Of a DNA stretch of 64,000 nt, positions 31,723-40,745 are shown in pieces. Within the stretch, counting starts at the first letter, position 1, and each line of letters opens with the position of its first letter. Below the pieces are notes generated by a model, which saw only the letters and a list, made by a program, of their open reading frames with translations, searched no databases and was not told the DNA's origin. Source of the stretch: Paulinella micropora (Eukaryota > Cercozoa > Imbricatea > Euglyphida); assembly GCA_009731375.1 (NCBI GenBank), contig BJOX01000302.1, forward strand, positions 394,985 to 458,984. The letters run 5' to 3'. The translations under genes and the position numbers were made by a program.

Positions 31723-32215
31723 TTATTGGAAATTATTAGCTAATGGGAATTATTCTACATTTTTCGAAATCATTTCCAGCGTACAAAATAATTTCCAATG
31801 GCTAGAAATGGTTTCCAGCGTTCAAAATTATTTCCAGCGACCAAAATAATTTCCAGTGTCCAAAATATTTCCAATGGCTGGAAATAATTTCCAGTAGCCG
31901 GATCTACTCCAGTAGTTGAAATTTTTTCCAGTGATTGGAGATTATTTCCAGTGATTGGAAATTATTTTCCAGTGATTGGAAATTATTTCTAGTGGCTAGA
32001 AATACTTTCTAGTGGTTGGAAATCATTTCCAGTGGCTGGAAATTATTTCCGGTGCTCAAAATTATTTCCAGTGGCTGGAAACTATTTCCAGCGGCTGGAA
32101 ATTATTTCTAATGGCTGGAAATTATATTTCTAGTGGCTGGAAATTATTTCTAATGGCTGGAAATTATTTCCAATTGCTGGAAATTATTTCCAGTGGCTGA
32201 AAACGTTATTAATAG
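31705..32215. repeat. T1 right subterminal palindrome array (13-mer variant)
   Basis: About 500 bp of GGAAATTATTTCC / GGAAATAATTTCC units with tggct/cca linkers. The odd-length core distinguishes this block from internal arrays with the even core GGAAATATTTCC. Confidence 0.9.
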
Positions 32216-32418
32216 TCCGGGTTCCGGCCGGGAGGTTACATTAATAAGTACAAAGCTATTAAAACAAAGCAAAATTTAATATTATGGTACGTCCTTAAAC
32301 TGCAATTACTGAAAATTATGATTGCGATAAAAGTACGTACGTACAAGCAACAATATTAATATTATTACCTATCAAACGCAATCATAACTTATACTTTTGT
32401 TGTAACGTTTCGCAAAAC
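32216..32418 (-). other. Probable 3' untranslated region of T1 second gene
   Basis: AT-rich, noncoding, between the stop of the last exon and the subterminal array. Confidence 0.5.
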
Positions 32419-33041
32419 TTAGCACTCTATCCCAGCTTTCCTGTGCGAACCTTTTACCTTTAATAAAATATGTTGCTGCCTGACTCCATCGTCAAAGATT
32501 TCTGTCCCCAACCTAAAGTCCCAATCCTGCACTTTGCCAGTGTAGGCATCTTTCTTCTCTCTCAGATTGGTAAATATGCGTTTATAGTCCTTCAACGACT
32601 GAAAACAAGGATAGAAAATGGGAGGTTTGGCGGGAAATAAATCTATTGCTGTGTAATCGTTACCCCAAAAATGAACCATGTGGCACTGGCCCTTATCCAC
32701 CGGCACATGCATAGAAGAGACCGGCACCACATTAGAGCTACCTAACATACTTTTCGCTTCAGCAACAGGCACAGAAGTCTGTTTTCTTTTTCTTGGCCCT
32801 GGGAAAACGTTGTCCAAACAAACATTAGCTTGTTTGTGAGAGCGCCAGTTGGCGCTGTTGTTTACATTGTAATCAGCGAGAAAGGATGAGTCTACCTTTC
32901 TGCCTGCAGAATCCTCCTTCGTAGGAACTTCCACGGGCAGACAAGGTCGCAGATACTCCACGACGTATCCTTTTTCACTCCTGATCACCTGGTATTGACA
33001 AGAAAAACATACGCCCCATGTCCCTGCCAGTGAGAGCAAGT
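32419..33041 (-). CDS. T1 second gene, last exon
   Basis: Begins after the acceptor gtttattcag at 33042 and ends at TAA 32419. Intact 206-codon frame: GVCFSCQYQVIRSEKGYVV, a Lys/Arg patch (PGPRKRKQ), then CHMVHFWGNDYTAIDLFP and RIFTNLREKKDAY. No family recognised. The composition looks like a normal globular protein and the frame is undamaged. Confidence 0.65.
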
Positions 33042-33107
33042 CTGAATAAACAACAGAAGAAAATTAATGTATGTATGCGTGTATATGACTAATACAGATG
33101 ATCAGAA

Positions 33108-33235
33108 CTGCAAATATTTCCAGAAGCTATAAATATTTCCAGCCACTGGAAATATTTCCCGTGGTTGGAAATATTTCCAGCCACTAAAAATATTTCCAGC
33201 CACTGGAAATATTTCCAGTGGCTGGAACTTTCACA
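33108..33235. repeat. Palindrome array in T1 second-gene intron
   Basis: Six to seven GGAAATATTTCC units, followed by a (GA)n tract at 33,255-33,290 on the plus strand. Confidence 0.9.
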
Positions 33236-33253
33236 TAGACAAGCGAGCGAGCG

Positions 33254-33286
<33 letters not shown>

Positions 33287-33292
<6 letters not shown>

Positions 33293-33618
33293 CCTCCTCG
33301 TCTTCACTATCTGAGTCCCAGTAACTCTGCAGGTCTTCGTCCGTCAGCGTCTCCAATGGAGGCAACATCTCCCAGGCGACGCTCTCTCGCCAATACCAAA
33401 CCTTGTTGCTGTCAGTGGGCTCCTCCTTGGCGTAGGACGAAATATCTACCGCCATCATTGCGCGCTTCAGGCGGCTCGCGCCATGGAAAACCTTGTTCAA
33501 CTTGCCAGCGTCGATAGTGCTGCTGAAGAGTTTGCGCTTGTAGTCGTCGCCACCCTTCCACATCTCTCGTAGTCGCTTGATAAGACGTCGACACTCGTCC
33601 TCCCCCATGCAGGCGAAA
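33287..33618 (-). CDS. T1 second gene, internal exon
   Basis: Acceptor tgtgcag at 33619. Encodes CMGEDECRRLIKRLREMW, SSTIDAGKLNKVFHG and an acidic end (SYWDSDSEDEEE) that runs into a GA repeat where the donor should be. Phase joins correctly to the exon ending at 33782. Confidence 0.65.
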
Positions 33619-33781
33619 CTGCACACAAGTCAGGGTATGTGTTGTAATATAATGCATATGCATATAGTTGTAAGACGCAATAATATACACACATCACATA
33701 ATACATATACAGTAATTATCATACATACAGAGAGAGAGGGCGAGAGCTTCGAGAGAGAAAGAGAAAGAGAGAGAGACTGAC

Positions 33782-34064
33782 GTAGAGCTGTCGGAGAAGG
33801 CTCCTGCGCCGCGAATCTCGTACACCTCCGCGAGCATACACTTCTCCGGAAGCGTTTGCTCTTCCTTGTTCTCCAATTTGAAGGAGAACTCGGCCGTAGA
33901 GGCGCAGAATATACGAAACCTCACCTCCATGTATGCCTTCTTGGAGCCAACGGTAAATAACTCGCAGCAGTGCAAGTACTCGCCTACATCCGTGAAGGGT
34001 TCGGGGGGTTGACCATGCTTGGGGGCCGGCAGTGCGTCCAACGCAGTCATGTCCCAGGAAGTAC
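33782..34064 (-). CDS. T1 second gene, internal exon
   Basis: Acceptor atgcaacag at 34065, donor gtcagt after 33782. Encodes SWDMTALDALPAPKHGQ, VGEYLHCCELFTVG and EVRFRIFCASTAEFSF. The exon ends on two bases of a codon completed by the first base at 33618, so the splice keeps frame. Confidence 0.7.
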
Positions 34065-34099
34065 CTGTTGCATCAAGACACAGAATTGTTGGCAGGACA

Positions 34100-34235
34100 C
34101 GGAAATATTTCGAGCTACTGGAAATATTTTTATCCACTGGAAATATTTCCAGCCACTGGAAATATTTATAGCCACTGGAAATATTTCCAGTGGATATTTC
34201 CAGTGGCTGGAAATATTTCCAGTGGCTGTAGAGAG
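34100..34235. repeat. Palindrome array in T1 second-gene intron
   Basis: Six GGAAATATTTCC units followed by a C-run. Confidence 0.9.
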
Positions 34236-34299
34236 CGAAGTCCGCCCCCCCCCCCCGGGCCCGCGACAAATACACATCCATAATCTCCCCCCCCGCCCC

Positions 34300-34456
34300 A
34301 ATCGCAATAATGTAGCGGGCTCGGGCTTCTTGACTTCGTCCCACGCTTGCCGTACCTTGCAGTTGGGGCAAGCAACCTGTTTTTGCTCCCGATCCAGCAT
34401 GTAAGCGCAGAGCGGGTTGTCGCATGGACGCCGATTCTGGAACACAATTTTACGCC
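34300..34456 (-). CDS. T1 second gene, internal exon with Cys pairs
   Basis: Acceptor tttatggcag at 34457. Encodes RRPCDNPLCAYML and QVACPNCKVRQAWDEV; two CxxC-type pairs suggest zinc binding. The 3' boundary is uncertain (a gtacgg donor lies within CKV). Confidence 0.6.
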
Positions 34457-34503
34457 CTGCCATAAATACACATCCATAAAATCCCCCCCCCCACCAACTT
34501 CGT

Positions 34504-34539
<36 letters not shown>

Positions 34540-34542
34540 TAC

Positions 34543-34863
34543 CGTAGTCGTCTAGGGTGCAAGGGTGTCCATCTATTGAGCAGAACTTAGCCCCAGTGAA
34601 GCTTTTGTACCTGCGGCAGCGGGGAAACTGCCACATCAGACCAGTCTTCTGATGGCTGATGCCTCCTTTAGCTTCCAGCGCCTGGTCCAGGTCCTCCTGG
34701 TTTTCCGTTGCCGTTGCCACCTCTGCTTGGGCACTCGGATCTTGGTCCTGAGTGACTTCCTCAAAAAATCCGCCACCCACAGACTTGAGGTAAAATTTGT
34801 ACCTCACCAGCGGCCCTTCCAGAAGGTCTTCGATGGCTTCAAGGGAATGCGTGGTGGTGAACG
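34543..34863 (-). CDS. T1 second gene, internal exon
   Basis: Acceptor cgtgtccag at 34864, donor gtaacc after 34543. Encodes HSLEAIEDLLEGPLVRY, GGGFFEEVTQDQD and CRRYKSFTGAKFCSIDGHPC. It joins the exon at 34456 in phase across an intron holding a CT/GA microsatellite. The Cys pattern continues the zinc-like motif in the next exon. Confidence 0.7.
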
Positions 34864-34889
34864 CTGGACACGTACACAGAACAGAAAAG

Positions 34890-34990
34890 AAAGTGGCTGG
34901 AAATATTTACATTGGCTGGACAATATTTCCACTGGCTGGAAATATTTCCAGCCGATGGAAATATTTCCAGCCAATGGAAATATTGCTGGA
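34890..34990. repeat. Palindrome array in T1 second-gene intron
   Basis: Four to five GGAAATATTTCC units next to a (GA)n tract. Confidence 0.9.
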
Positions 34991-35029
34991 GCGTGAGAGA
35001 GCGAGAGAGAGAGAGAGAGAGAGAGATTC

Positions 35030-35277
35030 AAACCGAAGGGGACTTCAGGCAAAGAAGTTCTCGTGAAGGCCTGTAAGAAGGCCAGAATCGCCAACCGCTT
35101 AGTCTGGAACTCGTGTTTCGTCTGAAGCTTTCTGAAAGTGCGAACAGACTCGCGATCGGTGCCCAAAATTTTGGGGAAAACGGTCCGAGTCAACAGACGC
35201 ACCAAGCACCACCTCCAATCTTGCTCTTGTTCCGTCAAATCCTCACCGCGGCAGCTACTAGCCGCCCTACACACGGT
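35030..35277 (-). CDS. T1 second gene, internal exon
   Basis: Minus-strand frame RTVCRAASSCRGEDLTEQEQ, LLTRTVFPKILG, KLQTKHEFQTKRLAILAFLQ between two GA microsatellites. Boundaries approximate (possible acceptor gtgtag near 35,266; donor gtttga near 35,030). Helical, unrecognised. Confidence 0.55.
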
Positions 35278-35282
35278 ACGCA

Positions 35283-35285
<3 letters not shown>

Positions 35286-35336
<51 letters not shown>

Positions 35337-35393
35337 AAGAGTGAGAGTATGTGTTTGAGACACACAGAGAGTTGATGATTACTATTCTTATTA

Positions 35394-35449
<56 letters not shown>
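35286..35449. repeat. (GA)n and (ATT)n microsatellites
   Basis: GA repeats at 35,288-35,334 and ATT repeats at about 35,395-35,449; intronic in T1 second gene. Confidence 0.95.
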
Positions 35450-35715
35450 GGACACCGTGATAGCCCAGTGGTCAAGTTCTACCATCTGGGCCCTGTCGCC
35501 AGTTCGATTCCNNNNNNNNNNNNNNNNNNNNNNNNNNNNNNNNNNNNNNNNNNNNNNNNNNNNNNNNNNNNNNNNNNNNNNNNNNNNNNNNNNNNNNNNN
35601 NNNNNNNNNNNNNNNNNNNNNNNNNNNNNNNNNNNNNNNNNNNNNNNNNNNNNNNNNNNNNNNNNNNNNNNNNNNNNNNNNNNNNNNNNNNNNNNNNNNN
35701 NNNNNNNNNNNNNNN
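35450..35715 (+). mobile_element. tRNA-derived SINE copy 1 (mostly assembly gap)
   Basis: Begins GGACACCGTGATAGCCCAGT. A-box TAGCCCAGTGGT and B-box AGTTCGATTCC fit the Pol III promoter with one mismatch each. Bases 35512-35715 are N. Confidence 0.85.
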
Positions 35716-35887
35716 AGGGAGTACATAGGCCATCATCCCTTTCCATGGGCTGATTGGTATAAAGCTCCTAGAGTAATGTTCTATGCCGTCACTTCCTTTA
35801 TTCCACCGATTGGTGTGGAGACTTTCCTTATGGAATGGAGGACTGGATGCACATGGCCTTNNNNNNNNNNNNNNNNNNNNNCATACA

Positions 35888-35888
<1 letters not shown>
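35716..35888. other. Unique spacer with small gap (35861-35881)
   Basis: About 145 bp of unrecognised sequence between SINE copies 1 and 2. Confidence 0.5.
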
Positions 35889-35942
<54 letters not shown>

Positions 35943-36262
35943 GGACACCGTGATAGCCCAGTGGTCAAGTTCTACCATCTGGGCCCTGTCACCAGTTCGA
36001 TTCCCGTCNNNNNNNNNNNNNNNNNNNNNNNNNNNNNNNNNNNNNNNNNNNNNNNNNNNNNNNNNNNNNNNNNNNNNNNNNNNNNNNNNNNNNNNNNNNN
36101 NNNNNNNNNNNNNNNNNNNNNNNNNNNNNNNNNNNNNNNNNNNNNNNNNNNNNNNNNNNNNNNNNNNNNNNNNNNNNNNNNNNNNNNNNNNNNNNNNNNN
36201 NNNNNNNNNNNNNNNNNNNNNNNNNNNNNNNNNNNNNNNNNNNATTATTATTATTATTATTA
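35943..36262 (+). mobile_element. tRNA-derived SINE copy 2 (gap 36009-36243) with ATT tail
   Basis: Same head as copy 1 (up to CGATTCCCGTC), then a gap, then (ATT)n. Preceded by (ATT)n at 35,889-35,942. Confidence 0.85.
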
Positions 36263-36327
36263 TGGAGGGGTGCACAGTATGGCACCTCACGGGAAGAGGA
36301 GGTGGTTGGGCCTCTTCCCACTGGTTT

Positions 36328-36500
36328 CGAGGCTATGTCGTTGTGTTGGCTCCGAGGCTATGTTGTTGTGTTGGTTCCGAGGCTATGTTGTTGTGTTGGT
36401 TCCGAGGCTCTGTTGTTGTGTGGGTTCCGAGGCTATGTCGATGTGGGTTCCGAGGCTATGTTGTTGCGTTGGTTCCGAGGCCATGTCGTTGTGTTGTTTT
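36328..36500 (+). repeat. 25-bp tandem repeat, about seven copies
   Basis: Unit CGAGGCTATGTTGTTGTGTT plus five bases, starting at 36328, 36353, 36378, 36403, 36428, 36451 and 36476. One unit is 23 bp. Translations such as CWFRGYVV are by-products. Confidence 0.9.
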
Positions 36501-36886
36501 TTATAAGACAAACACCACGTGGGATCAAAGGGGTATTTACATTCCGAGATCTAGGGGTGGTGACGGGTTTCGAGGCGTCCCAGATACTTACCACAAAACG
36601 TCCTCATGCGCTGGCAGACCGCATGAAATGTCTGCTACCCCTGTGAGTACCTCCATGCGGGACCTACCCAGTCTCGTGGAGCTCTCACGCGGGGAAGATC
36701 AATCATTTGTAGTTGATTTCCTGCAAGGTACCCGACACTGTGCGGGTAGTAGGGACTTCCTTTTGGGGCCTTCTATGCAGGATGGTTAGAGTCACTCTTC
36801 CCTCCCCAACATACTCACTGTAGTCCCTGTTGGGTCGAGGGATGGAGGCGCATGGCCCTCGGGCTCAGCCATGACGGATCAATATA

Positions 36887-36935
<49 letters not shown>

Positions 36936-36937
36936 TT
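36501..36937. other. Unrecognised sequence ending in a SINE-like tail
   Basis: The end (gatggaggcgcatg, then tcagccatgacgg and (ATT)n) resembles the 3' part of the SINE, so this may be a related or older family member; no coding signal. Confidence 0.45.
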
Positions 36938-37203
36938 GGACACCGTGATAGCCCAGTGGTCAAGTTCTACCATCTGGGCCCTGTCGCCAGTTCGATTCCC
37001 GTCGGTGCCACCAGTATTTTCATTGAACATACCGATCCATCTGGACCAGTATTTTCATTGAACATACCGGCCCCCGTCTGGAAGTGTTGGAACTGCCCTT
37101 GCGGGGGTGTCATTAGAGCTTCGTCAATTCTTCGTACTCCCCTCACGGGTGAGACGATGGAGGCGCATGTGCAGAAATGCATCAGCCATTGACAGAGAAG
37201 CAC
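36938..37203 (+). mobile_element. tRNA-derived SINE copy 3 (complete reference copy)
   Basis: About 266 bp. The tRNA-like head has A- and B-boxes and an acceptor-like pair, GACACCG with CGGTGCC (one mismatch), followed by ACCA. The body contains a repeated ATTTTCATTGAACATACCG and ends agagaagcact before (ATT)n at 37,204-37,295. Confidence 0.9.
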
Positions 37204-37295
<92 letters not shown>

Positions 37296-37296
<1 letters not shown>

Positions 37297-37532
37297 GGAC
37301 ACCGTGATAGCCCAGTGGTCAAGTTCTACCATCTGGGCCCTGTCNNNNNNNNNNNNNNNNNNNNNNNNNNNNNNNNNNNNNNNNNNNNNNNNNNNNNNNN
37401 NNNNNNNNNNNNNNNNNNNNNNNNNNNNNNNNNNNNNNNNNNNNNNNNNNNNNNNNNTCTTCGTACTCCCCTCACGGGTGAGACGATTGAGGCGCATGTG
37501 CAGAAATGCATCAGCCATTGACAGAGAAGCAC

Positions 37533-37558
<26 letters not shown>
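37296..37558 (+). mobile_element. tRNA-derived SINE copy 4 (gap 37345-37457)
   Basis: Head and tail match copy 3 on both sides of the gap, then an ATT tail that leads straight into copy 5. Confidence 0.88.
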
Positions 37559-37559
<1 letters not shown>

Positions 37560-37563
<4 letters not shown>

Positions 37564-37832
37564 TGGTCAAGTTCTACCATCTGGGCCCTGTCGCCAGTTC
37601 GATTCCCGTCGGTGCCACCAGTATTTTCATTGAACATACCGATCCGTCTGGACCAGTATTTTCATTGAACATACCGGCCCGTCTGGAAGTGTTGGAACTG
37701 CCCTTGCGGGGGTGTCATTAGAGCTTATCGTCAATTCTTCGTACTCCCCTCACGGGTGAGACGATGGAGGCGCATGTGCAGAAATGCATCAGCCATTGAC
37801 AGAGAAGCACTATTATTATTATTATTATTATT
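37560..37832 (+). mobile_element. tRNA-derived SINE copy 5 (5' truncated)
   Basis: Starts inside the A-box (cagtggtcaag) and is otherwise full length with an ATT tail. Confidence 0.88.
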
Positions 37833-37854
37833 GTCATTGCTATGATTATTATTA

Positions 37855-38085
37855 GAAATTGAAAATATTTCCAACCTCTGGAAATATTTCCAGTCATTGG
37901 AAATATTTCCAATGGCTGGAAATATTTCCAGTGACTGGAAATATTTTCAGCCATTGGAAATATTTCCAGAAACTGGAAATATTTCCAGTCCCTGGAAGTA
38001 TTTTCAGCCATTGGAAATATTTCCAGCCATTGGAAATATTTCCAATAACTGGAAATATTTCCAGGGACTGGAAATATTTTTACCG
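37855..38085. repeat. Palindrome array in T1 second-gene intron
   Basis: About eleven GGAAATATTTCC units with tggct, ccatt or similar linkers, just before the exon ending at about 38,095. Confidence 0.92.
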
Positions 38086-38094
38086 TACTCACCA

Positions 38095-38951
38095 CTTATC
38101 AAATTTGGCGAAGCTGTGGCGCCCCTCTGTTGTGCTGGATCTGCCCTGATTGACTTTTGCCACCCACTTCTTCCACTGAGTCGGCTTGTCCGATAACTTT
38201 GGCAAGATGGCGGGCAGACACTTGGTCAGCAGGGCGGTGCGACGCTTGTTGACAGCGTCGTCCTCGTCGTCGTCCTGCGCGCCTCCTCTCTTCTTGCTCT
38301 TCTTGCTGTTCTTCTTTTCCGCCTTCCCCTTTCTCTATCTCTTCTTTGATTGACTCCGTTTGGTGTTTTGCTCCTCCTCCTCCTCCTCTTCCGTCGTCGA
38401 CTCCAAGTTGGTATCCATCGTCAGAAGCCCCGCCTTCAGGTTTTCTGCCCGTTTTTTCCCTCTGCTCCCTCCTCTCTTCCTTCTGTTTTTTTATCTTCTC
38501 TTCCTCCTCTTACGCTTTGCTTGCTTGTCATCATTTCTTACCTTTTCATCACTCGTTTCTGCCTCTTCTTCAGTTTCTACCTCTGCTTTTCCTTTCTTGC
38601 TCTTACCACCCCTTTCCCTTTCCTTGTCTTTCTTGCTCTTTTTTACAGCTGTGTTTGTCTACTCGGCCTCTTCCTCTTCGTCATCCTCTTCTACCTCTTC
38701 TCTATTCTTTTTTCCTTTTTTTTCTTTCCACCTTTTTCTTTTCCCTTCGCTTCTTCCCTCTTCCTCTTGTTGTTTAGCGTTGTCTGCCGCCTCGTCCTCT
38801 GCCTTACTTGCATCAAGCGCAGCAGCAGCAACAGCAGCACGCTCTTCCCTAGCTCTATTCTGCTCAGCTTGATCATGCAACGCCAACTCCGTGTCAAGTT
38901 CATTCGAATCCTGGGCAGGAGGAGGAGGAGGAGGAGGAGGAAGAGGAGGAG
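38095..38951 (-). pseudogene. T1 second gene, rest of first exon after copia insertion
   Basis: Continues the poly-Ser frame as poly-Pro, then AQDSNELDTELALHDQAEQ, an Ala-rich helix, Lys/Glu-rich low complexity, and a final globular part (RTALLTKCLPAILPKLSDK, WKKWVAKVNQG) just before the intron. Frame changes and a stop occur in the low-complexity part (38.3-38.7 kb). The sequence 38952-38956 is the target duplication of C1. Confidence 0.6.
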
Positions 38952-38956
38952 GAGAA

Positions 38957-39176
38957 CAATGTAATATTAAACTCCGGCAGACGGTCTAGTTGGCAGCCGG
39001 GTTAGAGCCACTTTGGTAGTTGATGGTTGAGCGGATTGTGAGAATTTATTTAGGTAGACAGATTGCCGCCAATAAAAGAGCGGTAAACTCAGGCACATGG
39101 CCTGCTGATAAAAGCAATTGTCGTATCACGTCCTAACATAATTAGTCAGTGTCATTGATTGAGATCAGTCCTATCA

Positions 39177-39213
<37 letters not shown>

Positions 39214-39264
39214 ATTAAAGTAACTGCCGTCAGAAATTACTAACAACTATATTTTGTTGTAATG
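38957..39264 (-). mobile_element. C1 (Ty1/copia) 3' LTR
   Basis: Reverse complement of the 5' LTR at 23612-23905 with few differences, mainly an expanded AT run. Preceded on the element strand by a purine tract (aattagggggag) and followed by TTCTC. Confidence 0.92.
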
Positions 39265-39472
39265 CTCCCCCTAATTTCAGAGGTAGTTCAAATGCTAAGG
39301 ACTTGTCCTAGTTGCTTCCTTTCTATGTCTGACTGACACTGACTGAGTTGCAACGTGTCAACTCTCTCTACTTAGTAGTATGTCCAGAGAGCATGTCTGC
39401 TCCCTTTTTGAATAGCTATGGGCTGGTAATGACTTTAGATAGTATGTCAGCCCGATTGTCCGCTGACGGTAC
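39265..39472 (-). promoter_or_regulatory. C1 polypurine tract and 3' untranslated region
   Basis: Plus-strand 39265-39277 (ctccccctaattt) is the complement of the polypurine tract adjoining the LTR, the usual plus-strand primer. The remainder is noncoding. Confidence 0.8.
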
Positions 39473-40738
39473 CTATTCCATACTTACCTCCCCCTTCCTT
39501 ATCGCCTCAGTTACATGGTAGTGGCGCAGCGCGATGTGCCACATCCGCTTTCCAAAGATCGAATTCGGTGCTGGACATACCGTGGCTTGGTTGTCCACGT
39601 TCAGTCTTGGCTTTGCCATCAGATCCCTCTTCAGCGGGTTGGCGTCGGACCACGGCAGCGATTTTATCAAATTGCGCATTGCTTCTATGTCATGCAAGAC
39701 TTCCGAGGCTGCATATGTTTCGCTCTCCTCAGCTGCCTTTCTTGGAGGAGTTATCCTTGTGTAAGTACAGGCTCGAGCTACCGCTGAAAACACGGCCGGC
39801 CTTACGCTCCAACGATGGGCCCTGCAAGATTGCCTCCTCGAAATCCTAGCTTCTGACTCTACGTATCCTAGCTATGGTCGCAGATAGGCTCGAAATCGTC
39901 AACTGTCATCTTTGCGCCGATAATGTACACGAGTCAGGGCCAGAACCCCTGCTTACACTCCGGCACTTGAAGCTGGCTGGCCTGGGCGCCAGTGATATCA
40001 GCTCATGGACAAACTACTTTCAATGTTGCCAGATGCTTCTGGGTCGAAGACCGCACCATGATCGGGCCAACAGCCAAAAACACCACTCCCCCCGTCCGCG
40101 ATACATCCGGCTTCCGTTCCCAAGTGACGAGTCGGAGTCCGCCACCAAGGTTCTGTTACCATTCGCCGAAAACCTCACACCACGATCCTTTACATACAGG
40201 AAGTACCGCAGCAGTTGTTCAGCCGCGCAGTAATCAAACTTCTCCCTGTTCGATTGGTGTTCCGCAATGACACTGACCGGCAGGACCGACTCAGGCACAC
40301 TTGCCTTCAAGTAGATGTAGCTCCCCACTATCTCTTGTGGGGAGTACTCCGTTATGGCTGGTTGCATCTTTGATCCCACCGGCAGCCACGGCGTCTTCGC
40401 TGGCATCCATGGCCTCCCGTCACTCCTCTTGAACCTGGTCGCCAACGTTGCAGTGTATTCCCGCTGGTACAAAGTGAGTGCAGATACACCCCCCTCCCTC
40501 GTTGCCTCGAATTCCAGCGACAAGAATTGCTTAATGGCCCAAGGTCCTTCACGTTTCCCCACTCCCGCTGTCGCTTACCCACGTACTCCCGCCGGCTGCT
40601 TTCCGACGCTGCCGCATGCATGTTGTCATCAACGTGGTATGTAAGTACCTCCGTCTTCCCCGTCTCCTCGTCCACCCTGCCGAACAGGACAGGGTCAACA
40701 ACGCTTTGTTGGAACCCCATCTTCTTTTGTGTCGGCAC
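39473..40738 (-). pseudogene. C1 copia RT (3' half) and RNase H
   Basis: Minus-strand pieces in several frames: MGFQQSVVDPVLFGRVD, YHVDDNM (the catalytic Y-x-D-D equivalent), then IKQFLSLEFEATREGG, RFKRSDGRPW, ALRYF-like AEQLLRYFLYVKDRG, RNase H start VADSDSSLGNG, and the C-terminal part with NQATVCPAPNSIFGKRMWHI ending at 39473. At least four frameshifts or stops. Confidence 0.8.
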
Positions 40739-40745
40739 GACACGG

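Noticed and set aside
36938-37010. A functional tRNA gene
   Set aside because: A- and B-boxes and acceptor pairing are present, but the T and anticodon stems are degraded and the unit repeats with a SINE body and ATT tail.
35351-37633. Poly-Ile/Leu/Tyr/Asn ORFs
   Set aside because: ATT microsatellite translations extended through N gaps.
23612-39264. The ~300-bp inverted pair as terminal inverted repeats of a giant 15-kb element
   Set aside because: The pair is joined to copia Gag on one side and a copia polypurine tract on the other; it is a pair of LTRs brought into inverted order by the 18-kb inversion.
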